Shown here piece after piece: positions 43,991 to 53,699 of a stretch of 64,000 bases of DNA. The translations under genes were made by a program, and so were the position numbers. The stretch lies in assembly GCA_016743235.1 (NCBI GenBank), contig VRZD01000002.1, forward strand, positions 1 to 64,000, written 5' to 3'. A model generated the notes under the pieces. That model saw nothing but the letters and a program-made list of their open reading frames with translations. It was not told where the DNA came from and ran no database searches. Source of the stretch: Pantanalinema sp. GBBB05 (GTDB lineage: Bacteria; Cyanobacteriota; Cyanobacteriia; Leptolyngbyales; Leptolyngbyaceae). Positions within the stretch are counted from its first letter, which is position 1; the number at the start of each line of letters is the position of its first letter.

Positions 43991-46321
43991 TTAGGCAATA
44001 TGCATCATGGTGCAGTCACGCCCTTGATGTTTCGCTCGATATAGGGCAGCGTCTGCTGCGGTAATCAAGGTTTCTGGTAGCCCATCCAAGGTGGGAACGA
44101 TCGTCGCCACTCCCAAACTCAGTGTGACATAGCAATTGACGGATGACTGAGCATGGGGAAGTTTGAGATCATAAACTCCCTGCCGAATCGTTTCAGCCAC
44201 AATATAGGCACCAGCCGCATCGGTATAAGGCAAGATCACACCAAATTCTTCTCCACCATAGCGAGCCACTAAATCAGTCGGTCGCTTCACCAGAAGACTC
44301 ATTGCCTGGGCAATCTGGTAGAGGCACTCATCGCCTTTCTGATGCCCGTAGTAGTCGTTGTAGTATTTGAAGTAATCAACGTCACATAAGATCAACGATA
44401 AATCTGATCGTTCGCGGACAGCGCGATGCCACTCCTGAGTTAAATAGGCATCAAACTGGCGGCGGTTGGCAACTTGAGTTAAACCATCTAAAGAGACTAA
44501 ATGTTCTAGTTCCAAATTGACCCGCCGCAGCGCAATTTCTGCTTTCTTGCGCTCAACAATTTCTTGTTTCAATGCTAATGTCCGCTCCTGTACCTGGCGT
44601 TCTAGTGTATGGCTATAGTCTGCCAGCAATTGCTCTATCCGTTTGCGATCGGTAATATCAACCACAACTCCATCCCAAATCACGTCCCCATTAGACTGCA
44701 ACTCCGGTGCTGAAAAGGCATGAACCCATTTGAGCGTCCCAGAAGCTGTAGTAATGCGGTATTCCATCGACCAGGGTTGCAAGCTTTGACGCGACTGTTG
44801 GGTCGTGTGCTGCATCATCTTCAGGTCGTCTACTGGCATCATGCGCCATAGCAAGGTTGGATCTGCCAAAATCAGATCCGGCTCGATTTCAAATAAATCC
44901 CTAAACCGCGGACTGAGATAAATAAAGCCATCGCTACCATCAGCCTGAACACAATAGCGATAGATCACCCCAGGAACATTTTCAGTCAAGCGACGAAATT
45001 TTGCTTCACTGCGTTGTAAGGCCGCAAACGAAACCTGAAGTTGCACGGCCATATCATCAAACGATTTTGCCAGTTCGCCAACTTCATCCGATCGCTGAGT
45101 CTCGATGGGGTGATAGAGCTTACCTAGAGCGATCGCCTTAGCGGCCGTGTTTAAGCGCAAAATCGGCGCAATTACCCATTGGGCAGTAGCGATACCAATG
45201 ATTACGGCTACTAGTAAAGCGACTCCGCAAAGTACCAACGTTACCCGTGTATTGGTATGGATTTGTCCCATGAACTCCGATTCTGGAACCACCGTCACAA
45301 TGAGCCAATTCAAGCCAAACTGATCACGCCAGGGCATGACTTGCACAAACCGCTTCTGTCCATCAACTTGCATATCCAACCGTTGGGTGGTCTGAATCTG
45401 ATTCACCTGACCAAACCGCACAGTGAGTTGCTGAAGCGTTGTTCGCATTAATGGATCAGAGGTAGTCAACGCTGAGCGGCGCTTGAGCGCACCATTCTGG
45501 GTGATCGTATAGGTCGGCTGTTGGCTAGAACTGGCAACCAGCAGACCATTCGGTTCCAGAATGAAAATTTCTCCTGCTCGCGTAATGCTAGAACGCTCCA
45601 AGAACGCGCTAATGTCATTGAGATATAAATCTACGGCGGTCACACCAGCTAACTGCCCTTGGCGATCGCGAAAGGGTTTTACAGCAGTAATCGTCAGACC
45701 ACTATTTGCCTCTCCAATGAAGGCATAGATTTCGCTCCAGGTCGCCTTACCTGCCTGGGCAGCCGCTTTGTACCAGGGACGCCGACGAGGATCGTAATTG
45801 GGACTATTCCCAATTTGCTGCGTTCTCCGTCCTTGGGCATTAACAGCATACGAAAGATAGTTACCCTTGGTTGTGCTATCCGTAACTTCAATGATGTAGG
45901 ACAGCTTGCCATTGCGCCGAGTGGGTCCGGCCCCAATGAACTTACCTTGTTCATCCCCAATGTAAATGAAGCTAACTGTCTCAAACGTCTTGGCTCTGTT
46001 TAGGAAGTAACGATCGAGGGAATGTAGATCCTGCGCCTGGAGATCGATTTTCCCCAACTCCACATCATCTGCTACCAGTGCCACAATATTCTGCGGCAGA
46101 GCCATGTAGGACTCTAGATGTTGCCGAGTGCGATCGCTCACCTCAACCATTAACTGGTTCGCCAGTACACTTACCGCCTGTTGCCCATTGCGAAACGAGA
46201 GGTAACCAACTAAACCCACTGTGCCAACAATTTGCAGCACAAATGGAACGACCATCACGGTTCGCAGCGGCACCCTTCCCAATAATCGAGCTGTAATGCG
46301 GTTGAACAATTTTAGCCACAT
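43991..46321 (-). CDS. Diguanylate cyclase with Cache and PAS domains
   Basis: A 776-residue membrane protein that makes cyclic di-GMP. TM1 is about residues 20-42. A dCache-type extracytoplasmic sensor follows (about 45-355, with GPTRRNGKLSYIIEVTD and PWYKAAAQAGKATWSEIY). TM2 is about 365-388, then HAMP, then a PAS/PAC pair (about 440-580, FRRLTENVPGVIYRY) and a coiled coil. The GGDEF domain has the active site RYGGEEFGVILPY with metal-binding DVDYFKYYNDYYGH upstream. A typical I-site RxxD before the A-site is not evident. The ATG is at 46321. The ligand of the sensor is unknown. Confidence 0.95.
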   Translation of the reverse strand: MWLKLFNRITARLLGRVPLRTVMVVPFVLQIVGTVGLVGYLSFRNGQQAVSVLANQLMVEVSDRTRQHLESYMALPQNIVALVADDVELGKIDLQAQDLHSLDRYFLNRAKTFETVSFIYIGDEQGKFIGAGPTRRNGKLSYIIEVTDSTTKGNYLSYAVNAQGRRTQQIGNSPNYDPRRRPWYKAAAQAGKATWSEIYAFIGEANSGLTITAVKPFRDRQGQLAGVTAVDLYLNDISAFLERSSITRAGEIFILEPNGLLVASSSQQPTYTITQNGALKRRSALTTSDPLMRTTLQQLTVRFGQVNQIQTTQRLDMQVDGQKRFVQVMPWRDQFGLNWLIVTVVPESEFMGQIHTNTRVTLVLCGVALLVAVIIGIATAQWVIAPILRLNTAAKAIALGKLYHPIETQRSDEVGELAKSFDDMAVQLQVSFAALQRSEAKFRRLTENVPGVIYRYCVQADGSDGFIYLSPRFRDLFEIEPDLILADPTLLWRMMPVDDLKMMQHTTQQSRQSLQPWSMEYRITTASGTLKWVHAFSAPELQSNGDVIWDGVVVDITDRKRIEQLLADYSHTLERQVQERTLALKQEIVERKKAEIALRRVNLELEHLVSLDGLTQVANRRQFDAYLTQEWHRAVRERSDLSLILCDVDYFKYYNDYYGHQKGDECLYQIAQAMSLLVKRPTDLVARYGGEEFGVILPYTDAAGAYIVAETIRQGVYDLKLPHAQSSVNCYVTLSLGVATIVPTLDGLPETLITAADAALYRAKHQGRDCTMMHIA

Positions 46322-46489
46322 GGCAGCACTTAGTTTTTCTGGCTTCTAGCGATTTGCTTCAGGTCCGGCTGCTATCCCCACTATCTCTGATCCTCTGATG
46401 ATTGCCTTCCGCTTAAATGCTTGATCGGTTAACAACGTACGAACGCAAAATTACGGAATCTCTCACACCAGAAGCTCAGTAGTAATCTA

Positions 46490-48937
46490 TCAATTTTCCC
46501 GTTTAAAGGAAAAACCACGGCGGGTTTGAGATCGAGCATCTGCGAGTTCTACCTGAAACTGCACCTGATCAGTTTGTTCACCGCTTCTAACCTGCAATGT
46601 CCAGTTTCCCGGCTGCAACGTCCAGAACAGAGAACTAGTGGTCTGGTTTGCCAATCGTTGCCCGTTGAGTCGCCACTCCACAGGTTGCGTTGGCATAGCA
46701 GCCAGTTTAAACTCCAACCGTTGAATGGCAGGCGTTCGAGCGATCGACTTCGCTCCCACTGGCGTTGATTCCAGCAAAAATACATCGCCATTACCAGGAG
46801 TAATAATTTTCAGCCCTGAGTTCGTTACAACATTAGTTAATCGCACACGGGCAGGCTGCATTGCCAACCACTCATGGTATTCCGGTGGGAGTTGAAAGCG
46901 ATATTTCAGTTTGCCACCCTGTACCTGCACGGCCTGATAAAACGGATCAGGCTGCTGTTCATACTCTGCCAGATCCGCAGGCGCAAAATATTCTTCCACG
47001 ATCGCTGGACAGGCTGGAGTCGGTCGCGCGCCGGATACGGCACAGATCGATCGCTGAACCATGCCTTCCGGGACAGGAAAAGCAGCAGGCTCTCGCTGTT
47101 CGTGCAAATGCAACATAATCCGATTCCATAATGGAGCGGCCCCAGTCACCCCAGACACCTTCTGCATTGGCGCACTATCAAAATTGCCGACCCAAACGGC
47201 TACGGTATAGTCGGTCGTAAAACCAACGGTCCAGGTGTCCCGAAAATCCGATGAGGTTCCGGTCTTAACGGCAGCTGGAAAGGGCAAAGTTAGCAATGAC
47301 TCCACACCAAAGGCTCTGGCACGGGCATGGGCATCACTGAGCATATCGGTGATCAGTTGCCAGGACGTGGGAGAGGATAAAGGTGGGGAAGCTGAGGGAG
47401 AAATGGTTGGAGGAGATTCTAAAATTTTGGTGTTTAAAGGGATCGCGGTTCCGCTCCGGGCGATCGTCACGTAAGCTTGGGCCAATTCCCAGAGGCTGAC
47501 TTCACCACTTCCCAACGTTAGCCCTAATCCGTAATACTCGGGTGGATGGGTAAGGTGAACAAACCCAAGTTGATGCAATCGTTCTAAAAATGTAGGAACA
47601 CCCACTTTTTCTAAGATCCGCACAGCCGGAACATTTAACGAATTAGCTAGCGCCACTCGCACTCGGACGGGTCCCTGAAAGGTTTCACTATAATCGGATG
47701 GACTATACAACCTAGCTCCAGGAATGGCATACCGGGTTGGAACATCAGCTAGCACTGTATTTGGACGGATGATTTGTTTTGCTAACGCCAATTCATACAA
47801 AAATGGTTTCAGGGTCGAACCTGGTTGTCGTAAAGCCTGTACACCATCATTTCGTCCCATCTGGGCTTCGGCAAAATAGTCTGGCGACCCGACATACGCC
47901 AAAACGTCTCCAGAGTGGTTATCGATGACCAAAGCCGCAGCATGATGAACATTTTGCGCAGTTAAACTACCAATTACTTGCTGCACTTGAGTTTCAACAA
48001 ATTGTTGCAAGGGGCGATCGAGGGTTGTGCGCACTTGAGCAGGGTGCTCTTGAAGTTGGCTGGCTAACCAAAATTGAAAGTGTGGGGCAGCAACAATGCC
48101 TTGTTGTCGAGGCTGTAGGGAAACGGTTTCAGTATAGACACGATCGGCTTCAGGGCGGGTCAACTTATGATCTTTAACCATCTGATCGAGCACATAGATC
48201 TGACGCTGCTTGAGTGCCTGCCAGTGATCATAGGGATGCAATCGATTCGGATCATTGGGAATAGCGGCTAATAAACTAGCTTGGGCGATCGTCAAATCCT
48301 GAGCCGGAATCCCAAAATAACTGCGGGCTGCCGCTTCTACTCCATAAACATTGCCTCCCATCGGCAATCGATTGATATACGCCTGAAGAATTTCATCCTT
48401 GCTCATTCCTGCAGCCAGCCGCCAGGATGTCCAAATCTCCTTCAACTTACTCGACAGGTTACGGGGAGTAGGATCCAGCATTCGTGCCAGTTGCATCGTG
48501 ATAGTAGAAGCTCCACTGACAACTTGTCTTGCTTGAACAGCTTCTAATAGGGCTCGGACGATCGCTCGTTCATCCAATGCCCCATGCTGATAAAACCGCC
48601 GATCTTCTGCGGCAATAATGGCTTGGAGAAAATGAGGTGATATTTGGTTTAAATCAACGGCAACCGTATGTTCTTGGTCACGGGTCAGTAGGGTTCCAAG
48701 CGGTAACCCCTGGCGATCGCTAAACGCGATCGCTTGCTGGTCTTGGACTAAATCACTGGCACGAATGGGCACAAGATAAGGCAGCGATCGCACCACAAGC
48801 AAGCTTAAGCTGAGAATCAGTACTCCACGCCAGAACCAGGAACGCTTTAACCACAGATGCGATCGTAGCCAGGGATAAACGGCTTGATGCCACTGAAGCC
48901 CCCGATATCGCCAAGAAGCCCACTGCCGCTGTCCCAT
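46490..48937 (-). CDS. pbpC: Penicillin-binding protein 1C
   Basis: A class A PBP of about 815 residues. An N-terminal membrane anchor (FWRGVLILSLSLLVVRSLPYLV) precedes the glycosyltransferase domain with AAEDRRFYQHGALDERAIVRAL and GASTITMQLARML. The transpeptidase has RQPGSTLKPFLYELAL (catalytic Ser), NSLNVPAV and VKTGTSSDFRDTW. A PBP1C-type C-terminal domain ends the protein. A Pro/Ser-rich insert (SPPTISPSASPPLSS) at about 47367-47420 is encoded by purine-rich DNA. The ATG at 48937 is a sensible start; GTG at 48988 and an internal TTG near an SD-like GGAAGGA are alternatives. Confidence 0.95.
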   Translation of the reverse strand: MGQRQWASWRYRGLQWHQAVYPWLRSHLWLKRSWFWRGVLILSLSLLVVRSLPYLVPIRASDLVQDQQAIAFSDRQGLPLGTLLTRDQEHTVAVDLNQISPHFLQAIIAAEDRRFYQHGALDERAIVRALLEAVQARQVVSGASTITMQLARMLDPTPRNLSSKLKEIWTSWRLAAGMSKDEILQAYINRLPMGGNVYGVEAAARSYFGIPAQDLTIAQASLLAAIPNDPNRLHPYDHWQALKQRQIYVLDQMVKDHKLTRPEADRVYTETVSLQPRQQGIVAAPHFQFWLASQLQEHPAQVRTTLDRPLQQFVETQVQQVIGSLTAQNVHHAAALVIDNHSGDVLAYVGSPDYFAEAQMGRNDGVQALRQPGSTLKPFLYELALAKQIIRPNTVLADVPTRYAIPGARLYSPSDYSETFQGPVRVRVALANSLNVPAVRILEKVGVPTFLERLHQLGFVHLTHPPEYYGLGLTLGSGEVSLWELAQAYVTIARSGTAIPLNTKILESPPTISPSASPPLSSPTSWQLITDMLSDAHARARAFGVESLLTLPFPAAVKTGTSSDFRDTWTVGFTTDYTVAVWVGNFDSAPMQKVSGVTGAAPLWNRIMLHLHEQREPAAFPVPEGMVQRSICAVSGARPTPACPAIVEEYFAPADLAEYEQQPDPFYQAVQVQGGKLKYRFQLPPEYHEWLAMQPARVRLTNVVTNSGLKIITPGNGDVFLLESTPVGAKSIARTPAIQRLEFKLAAMPTQPVEWRLNGQRLANQTTSSLFWTLQPGNWTLQVRSGEQTDQVQFQVELADARSQTRRGFSFKREN
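47367..47420. repeat. Purine-rich low-complexity insert within pbpC
   Basis: A G/A-rich run with GGGGAAGCTGAGGGAG-like units is read in frame as a Ser/Pro-rich loop in the transpeptidase domain. It is the same kind of sequence as the recJ inserts. Confidence 0.55.
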
Positions 48938-49136
48938 CTCTATAATCCGGGTCAAGATTTTGTCATCCTTCCAGTCCGTTGACCACACTGCCGAACTCAG
49001 AAGCTTTTAACTCACTACATCTCCTGTTGTAAACAATCCGGCAGGCAAGATCACGATTGATGTGTTGTAATGATTGCCCTTCCGAAACCCGGTTAATTTG
49101 GCTTGAAAGTTTCAGTAGCCCCTTCACCGTACTGCC

Positions 49137-49667
49137 ATGAAACAAACTCAGGTTACTCTGCTCACGATTCTTAGCATCAGCTATCTACTGATTGCTGGCT
49201 GGTTTGCGCCTCCAGCTTTAGCAGGACGCTACGTGCTCAATCAAACCCCACAAACGATTCAACGTTACTTTGGTCGTCCCCTCAAAATCGAAACTTCAGC
49301 CACCAACCCTAAGCAAAAAACTTATTTCTATTCTGCTTTGCCAATTCGCCGCTTGTTCCCCACCTTTCCAGTCCAGGGGCAGTTTGGTATGACTTATGTC
49401 AACGATCGGGTTAGGACAATCTGGTTAAGCCCGCGTACACCCGAAAATGGGAATTTCTCCTACAATCCCAAAGCTTTCTTTAACTACATCTTTGGCTACC
49501 AGCCACCCATATTTAAACAACTTCAGGTTTCTGGTGGGCATGAAGGCTTCGCAGACTACAAAGCCTGCTTGGGTGACGGGGTAATTACGACTTATATCGA
49601 GTACCGCTTAGGTACAGATCAGATCTCGCTTACCTACGATCCCGTATGTGAACCCCCGTACAAGTAG
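49137..49667 (+). CDS. Hypothetical exported protein
   Basis: A 176-residue protein with a clear signal peptide (VTLLTILSISYLLIAGWFAPPALA, cut about residue 29). The mature part is beta-rich and aromatic (GQFGMTYVNDRVRTIWLSP, NPKAFFNYIFGYQPP) and has two Cys, at KACLGDG and DPVCEPP, which could form a disulfide. I do not recognise a family. It is divergent from pbpC. Confidence 0.8.
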   Translation: MKQTQVTLLTILSISYLLIAGWFAPPALAGRYVLNQTPQTIQRYFGRPLKIETSATNPKQKTYFYSALPIRRLFPTFPVQGQFGMTYVNDRVRTIWLSPRTPENGNFSYNPKAFFNYIFGYQPPIFKQLQVSGGHEGFADYKACLGDGVITTYIEYRLGTDQISLTYDPVCEPPYK

Positions 49668-49770
49668 ACCGTAGATTTTTCTTTCAAGAATCCCCAATTG
49701 CCTCGATGCTTCAAATGCTCTAGCGGCTGAAAATAGGACGAACTAAGGCATTGCAACGGAGCAACTACCA

Positions 49771-50325
49771 ATGGGTCAGGTTACTGGAACCGCTACTCGA
49801 CAGCGGCTCAAATGTCGTTCGTCTATATCTGGGTTTACGCTATTAGAAATGCTTGTGATGGTTGGGATCGGAGGGATTATTTTGGCGATCGCGGCACCAG
49901 TCAGCCAGCGAATGATGGATGTACAACGACTCAACGCTGCTCAGGATGAAATCTGCCAGGCGATGCGGCAGGCACAGAGTCAAGCGAAGCAAAGCCGAGT
50001 TGTGTGGGAAACTAGCCTCCGCAATCAAAATGGCAAGGTGCAATGGGCAAATCATCCTGCCGATGAATCGCCCACTGAATCACAGTGGAAAAATCTCGAT
50101 ACCACCATTCAACTTGATTCAGAAACGACGTTATCGCAAGTCAATGGACTATACCGAGTGCAGTTTAACCATGAAGGACGAGTCAACGGACAACTGGGTC
50201 GCATTACCTTTTCCAGCAAAGTCGGCGGGACAGCCAAACGATGCCTTGTAGTATCTACACTTTTGGGGGCAATTCGCAAAGCCGCCGATCACCCGACTCA
50301 AGCGAATGGTCGGTTTTGCTATTAA
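49771..50325 (+). CDS. Type IV pilin-like (pseudopilin) protein
   Basis: A 184-residue protein with a prepilin cleavage/methylation motif SG|FTLLEMLVMVGIGGIILAIA (about residues 21-41). A short positively charged leader precedes it and the conserved Glu is at position 5 of the mature helix. The body resembles GspH/FimT-type minor pilins. It could prime pilus assembly or a secretion pseudopilus. No other pilin genes are adjacent. ATG at 49771. Confidence 0.9.
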   Translation: MGQVTGTATRQRLKCRSSISGFTLLEMLVMVGIGGIILAIAAPVSQRMMDVQRLNAAQDEICQAMRQAQSQAKQSRVVWETSLRNQNGKVQWANHPADESPTESQWKNLDTTIQLDSETTLSQVNGLYRVQFNHEGRVNGQLGRITFSSKVGGTAKRCLVVSTLLGAIRKAADHPTQANGRFCY

Positions 50326-50399
50326 CCAGTTGTCCGGCTGCCTGGTATGGCTCATCAAGATTACCTACGAGCAATTACCAAGCCGTAGCCTCAAGCGCT

Positions 50400-52754
50400 C
50401 TAGGCATTGTCTGCGGTATCGCTACTAGAAAAAGTTTTTAGCTGTTTGGCTTTTTCCGCTTCCATCGCTGCGATCGCGGCATCAGTTTTTTCCCGATCCA
50501 GCTTCAAGACCAATACGCCTAACGGTGGCAAACATAGGTCGATCGAGTAGGGACGATTATGGTAGGACCATTCTTCAGCCCACTTACCACCGAGATTACC
50601 CATGTTACTACCGCCAAAATCACGGGCATCACTGTTAAACAGTTCTGAGTAGAAGCCCCATTCTGGGACACCAACCCGGTAATGGGCATGGGGCTGAGGA
50701 GTAAAGTTGCAGACGGTGACGACAAATTCACCGGTATCCTTAGCCCAACGAATGAACGAGACTACACTATGACGATTGTCACTACAGTCAATCCATTCAA
50801 ACCCGTTCTGCCCAAAGTCTTGGGAATAGAGAGCTGGCTCAGTCCGATACAGATGGTTTAACTGGCTGAAGAAATATTTCAGTTTTTGGTGGGCGTCGAA
50901 TTGCAGTAAGTGCCACTCCAGGTCACCCCACACGTTCCACTCACTCCACTGACCAATCTCCATACTCATGAACATGGTCTTTTTACCGGGGTGGCAGAAC
51001 ATGTAAGTGAACAGAGAGCGCACGTTCGCGAACTTCTGCCATTCATCCCCTGGCATCTTACCGATCATGGCACTCTTACAATGCACCACCTCATCATGGG
51101 ACAGCGCCAGCATGAAGTTTTCGCTGTAGTGATACCAGATGCTAAAAGTCACATTGTTTTGGTGGAACTGCCGAAACCAGGGATCCATGCTGAAATAATC
51201 CAGCATGTCATGCATCCAACCCATGTTCCACTTGAGGTTAAAGCCTAAACCACCAACGTAGGTGGGCCAGGATACCATCGGCCAGGATGTCGATTCTTCG
51301 GCGATCGAAACAACCCCTGGGAAATAACTAAAAATGGTGTGGTTCAGCTGCCGCAGGAAGTCAGCCGCCTCCAGGTTTTCTCTGCCGCCATACTGGTTGG
51401 CAATCCATTCACCATCTTTGCGGAGGTAATCCAGGTACAGCATCGATGCCACAGCATCCACCCGAATCCCATCAATGTGATATTTGTCGAACCAGAAGAG
51501 CGCGTTGGAGACGAGGAAGTTACGGACTTCGTTGCGTCCATAGTCAAAGACCAGCGTTCCCCACTCTTTATGTTCACCTTTACGGGGGTCCGCATATTCA
51601 TACAGATGACTACCGTCAAAGAACGCCAGACCATGACCATCTTTAGGGAAGTGCCCAGGAACCCAGTCCACAATTACCCCGATGCCATTTTGGTGACACT
51701 GATCGATCAGGTACATCAAATCTTGGGGGCGACCAAAGCGAGAGGTCGCCGCGAAATAGCCTGTCACCTGATAACCCCAGGAACCATCGAACGGATGTTC
51801 GGCAACGGGGAGTAACTCAATATGGGTAAAGCCTAATTCCTTCACATAAGGAACTAGCTTATCTGCCATTTCTCGATAGGTGATAAAGCGGGATCCTGGA
51901 TTCAGCTCTGACGTGATGACAACGGGTTCTTCAGTCCCATCGGGCAGTTTGGCAGGCTCAGCCGAAGAGGCATGGAGCCACGATCCCAAATGGACTTCAT
52001 ACACTGAGATCGGCTTGGCTAGCGGCTCGGCGTGGCGACGCTGCTCCATCCAATCCTGATCATTCCAGGTATAGGAGTCAAGATCAGTAACGATCGAAGC
52101 CGTTTTAGGACGCACTTCTTGCTGGAAGCCATAGGGATCAGACTTCTCATAGATATGTCCTTCCCAGTTTTTAATTTCATATTTATAGTGGTCGCCAACC
52201 GCCAAATCAGGAATGAATAATTCCCAAACCCCACTGGGTCCCTTACGCATTTGGTGTTTCCGACCATCCCAATAGTTAAAGTCACCAATGACTGAAACAT
52301 TCCGAGCATTGGGTGCCCACACCGCAAAGTAAACGCCTTTAACCCCATTTTGTTCGGTCAGGTGTGCCCCCATCTTTTCGTAAATGCGATGGTGGTTACC
52401 TTCACCAAACAAGTGCAGGTCAAAATCCGTCATCATTGGCGAACGGAAGGCGTAGGCGTCATAGACGACCCGCTCATGTTCACCTTCTTTCAGCCGCAAT
52501 TGATAGTTGGCTAATTCAGGAGTCTCGATCGTGCATTCAAAAAAGTGAGGATGATGGAGCGTCTGCATTGGGTATTCTTTCCGTTCCTCGGGGCAGACTA
52601 CCCAAACAGCTTCGGCAGTCGGTTGGTAGGTGCGCACAACCCAAGTCGTTTTACCATCTTGCTCAGTTTGATGGGGACCCAGCACTTCAAATGGATCATG
52701 ATGCTGATTCCAAACAATCCGGTCAACCTGATCAGGGGTAATGGTCATTGTCAT
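50400..52754 (-). CDS. glgB: 1,4-alpha-glucan branching enzyme
   Basis: GlgB makes alpha-1,6 branches in glycogen, the carbon reserve. The 784 residues begin with the N1 module typical of cyanobacterial enzymes and the CBM48 domain (HDPFEVLGPHQ, YFAVWAPNARNVSVIGDFN). The GH13 barrel has DWVPGHFPKDGHGL, the nucleophile in IDGIRVDAVASMLYLDY, the acid Glu in SIAEESTSWPMV and ALSHDEVVH. ATG at 52754. Family length is typical. Confidence 0.97.
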   Translation of the reverse strand: MTMTITPDQVDRIVWNQHHDPFEVLGPHQTEQDGKTTWVVRTYQPTAEAVWVVCPEERKEYPMQTLHHPHFFECTIETPELANYQLRLKEGEHERVVYDAYAFRSPMMTDFDLHLFGEGNHHRIYEKMGAHLTEQNGVKGVYFAVWAPNARNVSVIGDFNYWDGRKHQMRKGPSGVWELFIPDLAVGDHYKYEIKNWEGHIYEKSDPYGFQQEVRPKTASIVTDLDSYTWNDQDWMEQRRHAEPLAKPISVYEVHLGSWLHASSAEPAKLPDGTEEPVVITSELNPGSRFITYREMADKLVPYVKELGFTHIELLPVAEHPFDGSWGYQVTGYFAATSRFGRPQDLMYLIDQCHQNGIGVIVDWVPGHFPKDGHGLAFFDGSHLYEYADPRKGEHKEWGTLVFDYGRNEVRNFLVSNALFWFDKYHIDGIRVDAVASMLYLDYLRKDGEWIANQYGGRENLEAADFLRQLNHTIFSYFPGVVSIAEESTSWPMVSWPTYVGGLGFNLKWNMGWMHDMLDYFSMDPWFRQFHQNNVTFSIWYHYSENFMLALSHDEVVHCKSAMIGKMPGDEWQKFANVRSLFTYMFCHPGKKTMFMSMEIGQWSEWNVWGDLEWHLLQFDAHQKLKYFFSQLNHLYRTEPALYSQDFGQNGFEWIDCSDNRHSVVSFIRWAKDTGEFVVTVCNFTPQPHAHYRVGVPEWGFYSELFNSDARDFGGSNMGNLGGKWAEEWSYHNRPYSIDLCLPPLGVLVLKLDREKTDAAIAAMEAEKAKQLKTFSSSDTADNA

Positions 52755-53193
52755 GAAGCTGCCTACCTAGAGAATTTCAAAGCTGCAAGAGATACAGAAA
52801 ATGTAAAAGAATAGCAATCAACTGTAATAAACCGTATCAAATCATTGCAAAAGTCTCAATTAATTTGACAAGATTCTGCTAAGTCTGAGCCGCTAGAGCG
52901 ATCGACGCTCAGTGATCCCCTTAAGTCTGGAAAGCAGCATCTAAGGTTAGATACTATGTCGTGACCAGTATCTCGCTCTGCTTTTTCCCAGGCTTTCAGT
53001 GCAAAGTCTAAAAGCTAGAGCTTGAAATTGACTCTGACCTCGGAAACAATTCTGCAACCCTATCCTACATACCTCAGCAAAGTGAAGCCGCCCTCACTCT
53101 ACCATTGTGTGAGTCAGGGCGGCTAGACTAGCTGAAGCTATCTGGAAATTTGCTTTGTCCAGAGGCAATTGCCTGGAATCTCTCGTTTCACCT
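52755..53193. other. 439-bp spacer between PSRP-3 and glgB
   Basis: No gene is visible. It holds the glgB leader and promoter, which I cannot place, and the PSRP-3 3'-end hairpin at 53086-53124. Confidence 0.5.
53086..53124 (-). terminator. Strong hairpin 3' of the PSRP-3 gene
   Basis: A 14-bp stem with one mismatch (53086-53099 with 53111-53124) and an 11-nt loop, very GC-rich at its base, lies about 70 bp past the PSRP-3 stop. There is no T-run. It is a plausible 3'-end structure. Confidence 0.55.
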
Positions 53194-53493
53194 TTAGGCG
53201 CTACCAGTGAAGGTCACTTCAGGAAACTTCGCCTGAGCTTCTGCCATCGGGCGATTTCTGCCTTCTTCTTGCCAGTAGTTAATCACTTCAGTGGCTTTAT
53301 TCAACAGTTCTACCCGGTCAACCTCAGAAATCCAGTGCTTCGCTTCTAGTTCATTTTTGAGTTGTTCCCACGCATCATTGCGAGGCCAGAAAAAATAAGA
53401 TGTCAGGGGGCTAGTTCCCTTACCCACAACCTGATCTACTGCAAGAGCGACGTTCTCATCTAACCAGAGAACCTTCAAAATAAACTTCGGCAA
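53194..53493 (-). CDS. 30S ribosomal protein PSRP-3 (Ycf65-like)
   Basis: A 99-residue ribosome-associated protein shared by cyanobacteria and plastids. The signature [18 protein letters not shown], then [19 protein letters not shown], then VINYWQE is complete. The start is unusual: TTG at 53493 with GGAGG 5 nt upstream fits the family N-terminus (PKFILKV), whereas the TTG five codons earlier lacks an SD. A rare start may limit its amount. Confidence 0.93.
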   Translation of the reverse strand: MPKFILKVLWLDENVALAVDQVVGKGTSPLTSYFFWPRNDAWEQLKNELEAKHWISEVDRVELLNKATEVINYWQEEGRNRPMAEAQAKFPEVTFTGSA

Positions 53494-53699
53494 TCTAACC
53501 TCCAGCAATATCCCAGAATGGTCAATTCGTTACAATCGACCATTCTACCGTAATCGTTCTCATTGGTAAAAGAGGAATTCTGAAGATTGCCAAAAAATCT
53601 AACGAATTAGGATAGCTGGGGAGAGATAATTTTGGCGCTGTGACAACACAACTGACAGTATAGTTGCTGAAGCATTAAGGATAAGTAAAGAGGTTGGGG

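Noticed and set aside
51339..51815. 158-codon plus-strand frame opposite glgB
   Set aside because: Antisense to conserved GH13 codons, without a domain or ribosome-binding site.
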